A stretch of 64,000 bases of DNA from Aurantiochytrium sp. KH105 (lineage: Eukaryota; Sar; Bigyra; Thraustochytrida; Thraustochytriidae), in NCBI GenBank assembly GCA_003116975.1, contig BGKB01000101.1, positions 124,001 to 188,000 on the forward strand, given 5' to 3'. The notes below the pieces were generated by a model, which was given only the letters and a program-made list of their open reading frames with translations, did not search any database and was not told the origin of the DNA. The translations under genes were made by a program, and so were the position numbers. This document shows positions 20,943 through 30,321 of this stretch, in pieces. Position 1 is the first letter of the stretch. Each line of letters opens with the position of its first letter.

Positions 20943-21727
20943 TTCGGCAAAAGCAGAGGCGTGCGAGCATGGTAACGCTGCCAGACGGGATCGTCTCCCC
21001 ACTTTTGACGCGCATGACGCTGCAAGAGAGGAACACCGCTCACGAAGCGCAACAAGCAAATGTTGAACAGCGGGCACAGCACTGTAGCGTACTCAAGACC
21101 TTGCATCTGGGACGCGCTCGAGATCCAAACTCCGACCCACATGGCCATCTCGCCAAAGTAGTTGGGGTGCTGCGACCACGCCCAAACGCCAGTGGTAATG
21201 AAGCTGTCTTTGTTGGCCGGATCCGCGCGAAATGCGTGCTTTTGACTGTCGGCGGTGATCTGCAGCGCAAAGCCAAGGATCCAGCACGTCCAGCCTACAA
21301 GATCGAGCGCCGTGATCTCACGAGCGCCCTCTGGATCTTCGGAACGCTTGGCGTTGATGAGGTACACCGGAAGACCCGTGACCACGGTCCATAGGCCCTG
21401 CATGACCCAGTAGACCAGGAATGCCGCCGGCTTGGTGCGGACCTTATCAAAGCGACGGTCCTTGCCGTCCTTGAGGATACGCCGCACAAGAAAGCTGCCC
21501 AGACGGCCTGACCAGAGCAAGACTAATCCGCTGTTGACCCAATTCCGGAGGAGCTTGTCCTTTCTGGCCAAGAGGGAACGAATCGTGAGCCACCAGAACG
21601 TAGCCGCGCCCGTCGCATCGTAGAACCTTTCCGTCTGGAGCGTCGCCGCCACGGCCCACGCGGCCACCTGGATCGCGAAGCCGTCGCGGACGACGGCTGC
21701 GAGCGGTACGCTCGAGATGGCCCCCAT
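20909..21727 (-). CDS. DUF1295 / steroid 5-alpha-reductase-like membrane protein
   Basis: The 272-residue protein has about six hydrophobic segments (such as FAIQVAAWAVAATL, FLVYWVMQGLWTVV and LDLVGWTCWILGFAL). Near the C-terminus it carries FITTGVWAWSQHPNYFGEMAMW, where the HPNYFGE core is the conserved cofactor-side motif of the DUF1295 and 3-oxo-5-alpha-steroid 4-dehydrogenase superfamily. Members are NADPH-dependent reductases of the ER or close relatives of unknown substrate. Length is usual for DUF1295. The start at 21727 gives MGAISSVPLAAVV. The substrate cannot be told from sequence; sterol, fatty-acyl or other enone reduction are all possible. Confidence 0.9.
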   Translation of the reverse strand: MGAISSVPLAAVVRDGFAIQVAAWAVAATLQTERFYDATGAATFWWLTIRSLLARKDKLLRNWVNSGLVLLWSGRLGSFLVRRILKDGKDRRFDKVRTKPAAFLVYWVMQGLWTVVTGLPVYLINAKRSEDPEGAREITALDLVGWTCWILGFALQITADSQKHAFRADPANKDSFITTGVWAWSQHPNYFGEMAMWVGVWISSASQMQGLEYATVLCPLFNICLLRFVSGVPLLQRHARQKWGDDPVWQRYHARTPLLLPNPTLSPVSKTA

Positions 21728-22156
21728 GGGATGAACGGGTGCTCGCTCGTCTCACTTCCCTAGCTCGCTCAAGTTGTACGCCAACGTTTCCAGAGCGCCG
21801 GGCTTGGCGGTCTGCGCGTGGCGCGCGGCGAGCGACAGCACCGGCGGCGGTAGTAGCACCAAGTTTGGGGTGCGCCAACTCCGTCGTTTGGAGGAGTTCC
21901 GCTTTTGCTTCGGGTGAGGCGAGTGCACTGACGCTCAGAGGATCGGTCCCAGAATGACTGACAGTGAGGAGGTGCTCAAAGCCTTTCTCGCGTGAAACAA
22001 AGAGCTTTTGTACGTACAAGAGGCATTCAGATTCGAAGCAGCTCAGCTGTGCATTCGACGATGCAAAAAATGTGCTTAGCTGGTGAATCGAGACCTCTTT
22101 TCGCATATTTTTATGACCCTTCAATTTGAGCGACGACACGCAACAATCTTATCATC
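21728..22156. other. Intergenic between two minus-strand genes
   Basis: 429 bases holding the promoter of the DUF1295 gene and the 3' end of the secreted-protein gene. No other feature is visible. Confidence 0.35.
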
Positions 22157-22954
22157 TTACGGAATCGAACCATAAACCTTCATGTAGGCATAGCCATCCT
22201 TACTCCAGGTCATGAGCATGTCGGGCAGAAAGGAAAAGGTCTTGTCGGGGTAGCTAGGTGCATAGTAATGAAAATTTTCCTCCTCAATGACGCGAGCGGG
22301 AAACATGAGCTCGTAAAAAATGAGACTTCCGTCATAAGTGCCCTGGATAAAGACAGGCTCGTCCCAGTCCTCAGAGGCAGGAAGATCATGGTCGTACCAG
22401 TGCGTTCCCATGTTTTGCACGCCATGGTCGTCAATTGTGAGACCCTCGGCCAGATTGCCCGCCTCGACACCCTCGGGAGCGTAGAACCACTCGGGGTCGT
22501 TGCAAACAAAGTCAAAGGGATAGCCTTCCGGGGGCGTGCAAACGACCGAGTCATCCTGAGGGTGGAAATCCGTAGTCTCCGAGTCATGGTACCAGTGAAT
22601 GTCAAAGTGGGGAATGTCCCATTTGGTCTGAGGCGGGTGCCCACACGGATTGAAGTCAATCTCAACGAGATACACCTTCGTCAATCGTCGAATGCGGGAG
22701 TTTGTCTTAAAGTAGGCCCGCTGTGGCTCTGCGTTTACCGGGATGCCCGTGTTCGGGTCGATAGTGCACGCCGGTGCGCCATCCACAAGCTTGAACTTGG
22801 TCACGGCCGAAAACCTACCACCAGGTTCCTTGCTCACCTTCATATCAATGGATCGCTCAAGTCGTTGAAGGTAGCTGCGTCTCGCGTCTGCGAGCTGCGC
22901 GACCATACTGGTTGCAAGCAGCATCACGACGGCCAGCTTCGCTGGCCCCATCAT
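22157..22954 (-). CDS. Secreted protein of unknown function, possibly DUF5602/TTHB210-like
   Basis: The 265 residues begin with a clear signal peptide (LAVVMLLATSMVAQLADA, probable cleavage near residue 25). The mature part is acidic and aromatic, with six cysteines at most and no membrane segment. Paired motifs DIPHFDIHWYHDSE and MGTHWYDHD suggest a His/Asp-rich metal-binding site. The HFDxHWY pattern resembles bacterial DUF5602 (TTHB210-like) proteins, which I know only from general memory. An ATG pair at 22954 and 22951 gives two possible starts that make no difference to the signal peptide. Function is unknown; it probably acts outside the cell or in the secretory lumen. Confidence 0.8.
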   Translation of the reverse strand: MMGPAKLAVVMLLATSMVAQLADARRSYLQRLERSIDMKVSKEPGGRFSAVTKFKLVDGAPACTIDPNTGIPVNAEPQRAYFKTNSRIRRLTKVYLVEIDFNPCGHPPQTKWDIPHFDIHWYHDSETTDFHPQDDSVVCTPPEGYPFDFVCNDPEWFYAPEGVEAGNLAEGLTIDDHGVQNMGTHWYDHDLPASEDWDEPVFIQGTYDGSLIFYELMFPARVIEEENFHYYAPSYPDKTFSFLPDMLMTWSKDGYAYMKVYGSIP

Positions 22955-25585
22955 TAAGAGGAGCTGGTTCTCCTGCCTGGACTAGCGGCCAACTGCTTTT
23001 GAGTCCAACGTTGGGCTGCTTGGTTCTCGTGCCTCGAGGTTTCCGATTTGGTTGCCGGCCAGGACGGACCTCGGGCGCAGCGATGCGCCCGCGACTGTGC
23101 GCCAAGGTATGTCGCGTGCGTCTCGATCTTTTTTCACACCGCCAGGACACCTTTTTCGCAGGGCAGTGGCCAGTCAGTCAGCCACCTGGGCTATCAGTGG
23201 CAACCAGACAGTCGGCCAGCCTAAAGTCTCTATCGCACGTGGACAATACAAGACCAAACCAGGCATTTTGGGCACGGCCACGCTGAGCTCGGCGCAGTTT
23301 CTGGAAGAAAAGCTGGCCCATTCTTGAGGAGTCTTCGTCTCGTTGTGAGCGAGTCGGTCGTTGTGCCAAGGCGGCGTGCTCCACTTTCAGGCCCTCTCTG
23401 AATACTTACGGTATGGCCTCGTGAGCAAGCAGACAGACGCAAGTTCTCCCTCCCTCAGGCTCTTCCGACAGGCTGCATTCGTTTGCCATTCGCCCCTATT
23501 GCCTGGCTGGCTGGCTGGTTGCCAGGGAGCTTGCTGCTTGGCATAGGTGCTTGGCTCGTACCTCGCCAAACCCTCGCTCGGATTCGGGACGGCGCTGGCC
23601 GCCCTTGACCAGCGAGGAAGGCAACAGAGGAGAACCGGCCTTTGTTCTGTCGTCCGCCAGAGGTCGTTTGCGGGGCGCTGCAGCAGCGGCAGCTAGCTGG
23701 CAGTGGTGGCCGATCAGAAGACCGACATCACAACAACCCTTGGCCTTGCTCAAAGCGAACAAGACGCCACAGCGCGGTGATTTTCGGTGCCCCTCGACGG
23801 GTTGGACTGGGCTGGACTGGCCGCGTGCCTGCAAAACCTCCCGAGCGTCGAGATCGAGAAGCGCAACGGAGAGGCGGCAGCGACCAGTGCAGTTCACCTG
23901 CGTCTCGTTTCCGCTCGCGGCAGGCAGTGGCAGATAGCTCACGCGCGCGGGCAGCTGGCCTGGAGAACCCGCGCTTGGTCGCACGTATGTATACGTATAG
24001 TACATTTACGGGCTGCAAAGCTGTGCCTGCACTTTGTAGGGGACTTGCGGGGCTCCCGCGCAAAGACCCTTTCCCTCGGGCTGTGCGATCCGGCGAGGCA
24101 GCGTCAGCGACCCCGACCAGGCCTGGCGTGGCGTGGCCACTGGCACGTCTCCGCGGCGTGATGAGGGCCAGCACGAGCGGGCAGCAACAACGCCGCAGCG
24201 CCGCGACGCGAAGCAACGCGACTCGCAAAAGGTCGCCGGCGGAGTGCGCGCGCCGGCACCCGTGATGGAAGTTGGGTCGCACACCCCCTCCCCTCAGCAG
24301 CGAAGAGAGCGGGCGAGATGAAGTAGAGACAGGAGAGCAGCGGCAGCGGAGGGGTGAGCTTGGCGAGGGACGTAGTGGCGGGGCAGACGCGAAGCAGCAG
24401 CCTGCTGGTCGCTGCCACGGCGTGCGTCGATGACGATCGCGCAAGAAGGGCGGAGAGACTGTCGCAGACCGGACGCGAAGCAAATCGCTTGGGTCTTCGC
24501 AAGACGGGCCGCAAAGTGCGCGCATGGGGCCGTCTCCATCGTCGGAGGGAAACATAGAGTAGACGGCCTGCGTCGCCCATGGACACGCATCATGGCTGGA
24601 GGTGATGGGAATGCGATTCGCAGCGTGAAAAACGGGGAGTGGCATTTCGCGAGGCGATCGGTTATTTGAGGGGAACGGTTTTGGCCGGGTGGCTGGATCG
24701 ATTGATGCGCATCGCGGTTTTGACTGACGTTGACCTGGGAAAGGAGGAGGATATTCGTATCCTTTCAGCCGGCATTTTATAAGAGGTGTCTCAATGAAGT
24801 TATAGCACGAAATGAACAAGTTTGAAGTAATGCAGTCGCTTGGGCGGCGTCGCCAGAGCATAGGCTCCCGTTGATCGACGAATTGCCCAACCCGCCCGTT
24901 CCAACATTCTTGGTTCGTCGCTTGGCTGCTTGCTTGCTTATTTATTTGGTCGCTTGCATGCTTGGTTGTTTGGTTGCTTGGTTCCTTGCTTGCTCAATTG
25001 CTTGCTTGGATACAAGTAAGAAGATGAAGTTTTTGGTATTTTAGGCCAAGTGATGACCCAGCCATACTCTTTACTCGTTTGCTAATCTTGCACGTTTGTG
25101 TAATACACGACAGTCTGGCAGACGAATGAGCCATGGTTGTCGAGCATTTACTACGCGACATGACTAGAAGCAGGAGTATACATCTCCTTCCTTTTCTTCG
25201 AAAGCACAGCAAGATGAGAACAGATGCGACATCGGAGGCTTTGAGGCGAATCTACCATCGAGAAGGACTCGTGGGTTTTGGTGACATTGTCGTGAACAAA
25301 GTGATAGTGTGCCTCGAAAAGTCTTGTTTCCAGTGGCAACGATAAAAAACAAGAGTTTTCTTTCGACGAGAAGTTATCGTTGTCTGTCAATAGGTATGTG
25401 ATTCAAGACAAGGATCGCCTCTTGTCAGTCGCGCCCCCTTTCGTCTTGTATAGCATTTTCTGGAGAAAACTTCGATGCTCAGGCTCGCTCGGGCTCGCTC
25501 GGGCTCGCTCGGGCTCGCTCGGGCTTCTCAACTCAAATTCACAATTTTTTGTCAGACAGAGAGTGATTTCGCGCGCGAGAAAACG
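22955..25585. other. 2.6-kb intergenic region, no supported gene
   Basis: Open frames exist (largest minus 24861-23728, 377 codons), but they have no domain, biased Ser/Arg/Pro composition and overlapping rivals on the other strand. A GCTT/GGTT-rich stretch (about 24910-25015) and a four-fold GCTCGGGCTC repeat (25485-25528) lie just upstream of the bZIP gene. The region should hold the divergent promoters of both neighbours. Confidence 0.45.
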
Positions 25586-27259
25586 ATGAATGAGATACCG
25601 CCACCGCCAGAGCCAGGCGCGGAGGCGTCAGATGGCCGGTCTCTTGGCACGATGGAGGCGCTCACAAGCCAGATCGACGCGGCGCCTTACGACGCGCTGG
25701 TAGATCTTGACGCCGGCTTCGGCATCGACCTCGACTTGGACCTTGACGTCGACCTCGACCTCGACCTTGACCTCGACCTCAACCGGAGCAGGGCAAGCAG
25801 CGACGGAGGCGGGCACGAGGGCAGTCGAGGTGCGCCGCCCATGGCGACCACCTTGGCAAGCCCATCCTATTCGCCAGCAACAGAGCCCAGAACTCACGGA
25901 GTCGGCAGCGACGGTGCTAAAAACGTGAGGGAAGACACATACTCTGCCCGACGCAGACGCAACGCAGCCTCGAGCCGGAAGGTGCGCGAGAAACGTAAGG
26001 CCGAACGCGACGCCCTCGCACTCCGAGTGTCGGAATTACAGCAAGACAATGAATTACTGCTTGAGCGCATTGCAGTGCTCCAAAACGAAGTTCAAGCACA
26101 ACGCTTCAAGGACGGTGGAGCAGGTCTTGAAAAGGAAAATGCCTTGTTGCGTGCCGAAATTAAGCGCCACAAGGCGTTCATGGAGCGAATCGTTCGTGTC
26201 GTGCACGATCACGACACCGATCAAGACGAAACCGTGCAACGCACGTACCTTGCAAGTGTGCGAAGCAGTCTCTCGCGCGTCATGGGCATGCTGTACACGA
26301 GCGCCCACGATCCGAGCTGGAAACCACAGCCCATCTCGTCTCTTTCCCAGACCTCGGCGACTGTGTCTTGCTTTTACGCTCAGACTCTCCCGCTCGGCGT
26401 ACCCACCGAACGCGCCAAGGTCCTCAACATGCGGATCGACGTCGATGGCGTGCCGCTTTCCCAAAAGAGGGCCCTGGCGCGCGCTCAGCGCATGATGACT
26501 GATGCTTTCACAACCAATGCAGTGTTTCGGCTCTTTCAGCAACTTCAAGAAGATGAGGAGCGTCGTCAAAATCTACGCATCAACGAATTCACCTCCCCTG
26601 GCCTTCGCGGGGTGCAACAGGCTCTCAAGAAACAAGACGAAGAACTTCATATTTTTTCGTACGCGGACGACGTCTTTGAGATCCTCGTCTCCATGTCTTC
26701 CTGCACTTCACAGCTTAACCTTAGCGCGCTTGGTCCTCGAGATGAGTCAAAAGACACAGATGATGCCGGCCCACCGTCCATACTTGAAGCTGATGTCATG
26801 CTCACTTCAACGCTCTCGCACATGCTCAGCGCAGCGATATTGCCGTCCGAGGCAGATTTGCCTCATTCAAAATCCACAGACAAAAAGGAGGATAACGTGT
26901 TGGCTGCTGATTTGCTCGAGGGCATTGTCTTCTTCACCCGCGACGGTGCTCCTGCCGACGAATCAAGCTTCATCTTCGTCTCCACGATGCCAATCAATAC
27001 GCACATGACCATTCTCCCTCGCAATACGCATGACAAGGACGGCACTGTCGCAACGACAGTGCGTCAGCAAATGACCATGTTCTGCGAATGCGTAGCAATG
27101 GCACCGGAGCTCGATGTTGAGGCTTGGGCAGCCATGTTGCGCACGCTCGCTGCCCGTCAGCAGGAGCAAGCACAGGCAAAGGCATCTTCGTCATGCTCAA
27201 CCCCCGCTTCAACGTCAGCTTCCTCGTCCTCCCCCTCCTTTTCTTCTCCGCCAGAATGA
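25586..27259 (+). CDS. bZIP transcription factor with an Asp-Leu repeat
   Basis: The ATG at 25586 (AAACG context, MNEIPPPPE) is preferred; an upstream in-frame ATG at 25475 would add 37 residues translated through a simple repeat. The 557-residue protein has an alternating Asp-Leu tract (about 43-66) and then a bZIP domain (about 120-182) with basic signature NAASSRKVR and a leucine zipper (LRVSELQQDNELLLERIAVL). The long C-terminal part (from about 235) contains folded-looking segments such as VLNMRIDVDGVPLS and AFTTNAVFRLFQQL that I do not recognise. It ends in a Ser/Pro-rich tail. A nuclear DNA-binding regulator is likely; targets are unknown. Confidence 0.9.
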   Translation: MNEIPPPPEPGAEASDGRSLGTMEALTSQIDAAPYDALVDLDAGFGIDLDLDLDVDLDLDLDLDLNRSRASSDGGGHEGSRGAPPMATTLASPSYSPATEPRTHGVGSDGAKNVREDTYSARRRRNAASSRKVREKRKAERDALALRVSELQQDNELLLERIAVLQNEVQAQRFKDGGAGLEKENALLRAEIKRHKAFMERIVRVVHDHDTDQDETVQRTYLASVRSSLSRVMGMLYTSAHDPSWKPQPISSLSQTSATVSCFYAQTLPLGVPTERAKVLNMRIDVDGVPLSQKRALARAQRMMTDAFTTNAVFRLFQQLQEDEERRQNLRINEFTSPGLRGVQQALKKQDEELHIFSYADDVFEILVSMSSCTSQLNLSALGPRDESKDTDDAGPPSILEADVMLTSTLSHMLSAAILPSEADLPHSKSTDKKEDNVLAADLLEGIVFFTRDGAPADESSFIFVSTMPINTHMTILPRNTHDKDGTVATTVRQQMTMFCECVAMAPELDVEAWAAMLRTLAARQQEQAQAKASSSCSTPASTSASSSSPSFSSPPE

Positions 27260-27425
27260 ATGAAACGTTGATAACAAGTAAAATACTGGTAGCTTGCTGT
27301 GTCGCCAGCTTTTGCGTTTGACACGTGATATTCACTCTGGATTTCCCTCCTTTCTCTTCGCGAGCATGAAATAGATAACCCCAAAGGACATGCAAGTAAG
27401 AAGCGCACTAGCCTTGATGAGCTAT

Positions 27426-29867
27426 TTAGGTCTGCACGGTCTGTCGAGAAAAGAGATCTGACTGCAATGACGCCAAAAAGGCTGGCACAGACTTGAAATT
27501 CGAAAGGTAGGCAAAGACATCCTCGTCAATGCGGCGCGCAAATTCCGTCTCGAGCAGCTCTAGAGCGTCCGACTCCGTGTTCCAACGAAATCGCAGCTCG
27601 TCCGAACCCCGTTCAGCGAACATGGACTTTGCACGAAGGATCTTGATGCCTGAGCCCGCTTGCGCGTCGTTCTCCATCATGTCAATCTTGAGCCCCGTTA
27701 GCAAATAAACAGCCTCCTTGAAGGTGCGCGTCCATTCCATGAACTTCTTTTTCAGACGCTCATGCCGCTTGATCGGATCACCGACGCCGCGTCCGCCGTC
27801 GCCGCCTCCCGCTTCCTTTAGCTGCGCCTTGAGATCCGCAATTTCGCTTCGCAGCACCTCCACAATCGCAGACTCGTCCTTGGCACCGGCACTTGCATCG
27901 CTGCTTGCACCCAAGGCGCGACGCTCCGGATTAAAGGTCAAATGAAGCACCTTGGTTTTTGAAGGATTGATCACACCTGCGGCCTCGTCGTGCTCGAGCT
28001 CGGCAACGCGATCAAGCGCCTCATCAAGACGCTTCTCCAGCGATCTATTCTCCTTTTGCAGCGCCTCGACACGAGCCTCGGTGGATTCGAGCTGCTTGTT
28101 ACGCTGTCGCGCAATAGCCGGCGACATGCCTTGCACACGATCCGAACGCGCCGCCGACTCGAGTTCGCGAATTCGTTCGTGCGCAGCCGCAAGGTTCGCC
28201 TTGAGACCCTCCAAATCGGCACGACGGGCCTCACGGTCCTCGGCCAGCTCAGCCTGCTGTTTCTTGCTCAAGGTTGCATAGGGTTCGTCGCTCACGGTAT
28301 CAATGACGCGAAGCAGGGACTTTCGTTCGCTCTCCAGAAAGACGGTCTGGCGCTCGAGCGCTTCGGCGCGCTCTGTCGCCGCAGTCAGGTCGCGCTGCGC
28401 CTTGGCAAGTTCGCGCTCAAGACCCAGGACAGAATCTGCAGCAGTGTCGCGGGCAGCCGTCATCTTGGATGCCTGAATCTGTGCCGCGCTCAGCTGACGA
28501 GCAATTTTGCGTTGCTCCGCCTGCAGCTCCCGCACCACGCCCATGACCTCAATGGGCGCCACGTCTCCGTGGGCCTCGAGCAGCTCACCAAAGAGGCCCG
28601 ACCACTCGCGCCGCTCTGCCTTGAGGGCATTGTACTCGGCCTCCATTTGGGTCAGATCATCGCGCTGCGCCTCGAGCTTGCGAATCTGGGCACGGAGCGC
28701 CTCAACCATGAGCGAATCGTCCTCGCGTGACTCGAAGCGCTTTTGCAGCTCCGTCAGCTGGTTGCGCAGACGGGACTCGCGCTCTTCAGCCCGGTGCAAA
28801 GCGCTGTTGAGTTCGCCGACACGTCCACTCACGGCAGAGCCTTCGTGAAGCGCGCGAATCTCGACGCGTTGGTCCTCAACTTGAGCACGGGCGTCCTTCA
28901 AGGAGGTCTGTGCACCTTGGAGTGCAATCTGCAGTCGTTGCACTTCTTGCGCGCTAGCACGCGCGGCGCGAAGGGCCGCTTCCCTGCTATCACCCGCAGT
29001 GCTGTCATCCTCGGCGTCCTTGGCTTCGTCGCGCTCCTCGATTTTGATCTCGAGCGCTTCACGCAGCGTTCTAACTTCCTCGGTGAGGTCCTTGATCTCA
29101 TCCTCGAGAGTCTGCATTTCCGCGTGCTTGGCGTGCTCCAGATCGCGCACTTGGCGTCGGGCCCGGTCCATGGCAGCGTCATTGCTTTGGCGGGTACGAA
29201 CAGCCTCCATTTCCAAACGTTGCTTCTCGCGCCGCAATCGAGCAATTTCCTCGTCGAGGTCGCGAGCGCGACGAGCCTCTTGCTCTGTGCGCGTTTTTTC
29301 CTTGCGCAAATCGCGCTCTGCGCGAATGTGCTCCTGCTTGGCGCGAAGTTGTTCGGTCTCGAGCTGCCTGCGCAGCGTCGACAGCTGACTCCGCAGCTTG
29401 ACTACATCTCGCGAGTTTTGCTGCTGATTCTGTGTTGTCTGCGTGTGCGCCAAGGTGAGGCGGCTGGTGTCCTCGTCGGGCTCCTCGCTCGACCGCGGCC
29501 GCTTCTTGCCGGCGGACTCGGGCACGCTAAAGAGGGGCGCGCCGCTGCCGCCGCCGCCACCAAGGAAGTCCGAGGACTCGTTGAGGCCCTTGGCGTCGCG
29601 CAGACCAAAGTAGTCGCCCTCCATGAAGGCGCTGCGGTCGCCCACGATTGGAGTCACGCCTCCCGTGAAGGGCGCGCTCGTCCCGCTCGTCCAGCGCGCG
29701 CCCGTCGGCTGGGCGGGCGTCGCGGGCGCGAGCTCGTCCAAGAAGCCGCTCGTCGACGCCATGCTGTTCCACCCGCCGCCGCCGCCGCCGCCGCCGCTCT
29801 CTGTGCGAGGCCGCGACTCGAGCCGCTCCTCCCCAAAGGTGAACCCACTCTTGCGTCCCGACGCCAT
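27426..29867 (-). CDS. MAD1: Spindle assembly checkpoint protein MAD1
   Basis: This 813-residue protein is almost entirely coiled-coil from about residue 135 to 620. A Mad2-interaction motif, KVLHLTFNP (about 638-646), closely matches KVLHMSLNP of animal Mad1. The C-terminal globular domain has EAVYLLTGLKIDM, the LETEF segment and the ending VPAFLASLQSDLFSRQT, all typical of the Mad1 CTD that binds Bub1 and kinetochores. It should recruit Mad2 to unattached kinetochores and sit at nuclear pores in interphase. The N-terminus is Gly/Ser-rich and disordered. It converges with the bZIP gene, with only 166 bases between the stops. Confidence 0.95.
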   Translation of the reverse strand: MASGRKSGFTFGEERLESRPRTESGGGGGGGGWNSMASTSGFLDELAPATPAQPTGARWTSGTSAPFTGGVTPIVGDRSAFMEGDYFGLRDAKGLNESSDFLGGGGGSGAPLFSVPESAGKKRPRSSEEPDEDTSRLTLAHTQTTQNQQQNSRDVVKLRSQLSTLRRQLETEQLRAKQEHIRAERDLRKEKTRTEQEARRARDLDEEIARLRREKQRLEMEAVRTRQSNDAAMDRARRQVRDLEHAKHAEMQTLEDEIKDLTEEVRTLREALEIKIEERDEAKDAEDDSTAGDSREAALRAARASAQEVQRLQIALQGAQTSLKDARAQVEDQRVEIRALHEGSAVSGRVGELNSALHRAEERESRLRNQLTELQKRFESREDDSLMVEALRAQIRKLEAQRDDLTQMEAEYNALKAERREWSGLFGELLEAHGDVAPIEVMGVVRELQAEQRKIARQLSAAQIQASKMTAARDTAADSVLGLERELAKAQRDLTAATERAEALERQTVFLESERKSLLRVIDTVSDEPYATLSKKQQAELAEDREARRADLEGLKANLAAAHERIRELESAARSDRVQGMSPAIARQRNKQLESTEARVEALQKENRSLEKRLDEALDRVAELEHDEAAGVINPSKTKVLHLTFNPERRALGASSDASAGAKDESAIVEVLRSEIADLKAQLKEAGGGDGGRGVGDPIKRHERLKKKFMEWTRTFKEAVYLLTGLKIDMMENDAQAGSGIKILRAKSMFAERGSDELRFRWNTESDALELLETEFARRIDEDVFAYLSNFKSVPAFLASLQSDLFSRQTVQT

Positions 29868-30321
29868 GGCTCCCCCGCCGCGCCCGCGCGAGCCCTGGCG
29901 CGAGCGAGCTCAACAGGTTTTTGCCTTGGCTTGCCTTGGCTTGCCTTGGCAACTTACCTTGGCTTGCCTCCTTGTGGATCGCACCCAGGATCGTCGTTGG
30001 ACGAAGGCTCTGCTCAGCCATTTCGAGGCCCCTTCCGCTGGCTGGGGCCATCGACAAAGAGTGTGATGCTCCCAGAACGAAGATGGCGAGCAGACAACTT
30101 TGTCACGAAAGCATTGGTTTGTCATGATGGTTGCTAAAAAGAACCCCAAAAAACGTTGTGGGCCTAGATGACGAACCCGACATCTCGCCAGCAACTTGTT
30201 GCAAAGGCACTTCAACTTGTCTCGCTCTGCTGATTCCCCCAAAGTAGAAAAACAACGTTGTGCATGCGCACAGGGATGCCGACCGAGAGTCTTTGGGGCA
30301 AATCTTATCTTATAAATTCTT
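29868..30321. other. Intergenic between MAD1 and the acyl-CoA synthetase
   Basis: 454 bases with a (TTGCC)-type short repeat (TTGGCTTGCC units, about 29925-29975) directly upstream of MAD1. No gene is seen. Confidence 0.4.

Noticed and set aside
23728-24861. 377-codon open frame on the minus strand
   Set aside because: No domain, biased composition, and competing frames on the other strand; it lies in the expected promoter region of two genes.
28743-30137. 464-codon plus-strand frame opposite MAD1
   Set aside because: It is the antisense shadow of the MAD1 coiled-coil, whose identity is clear.
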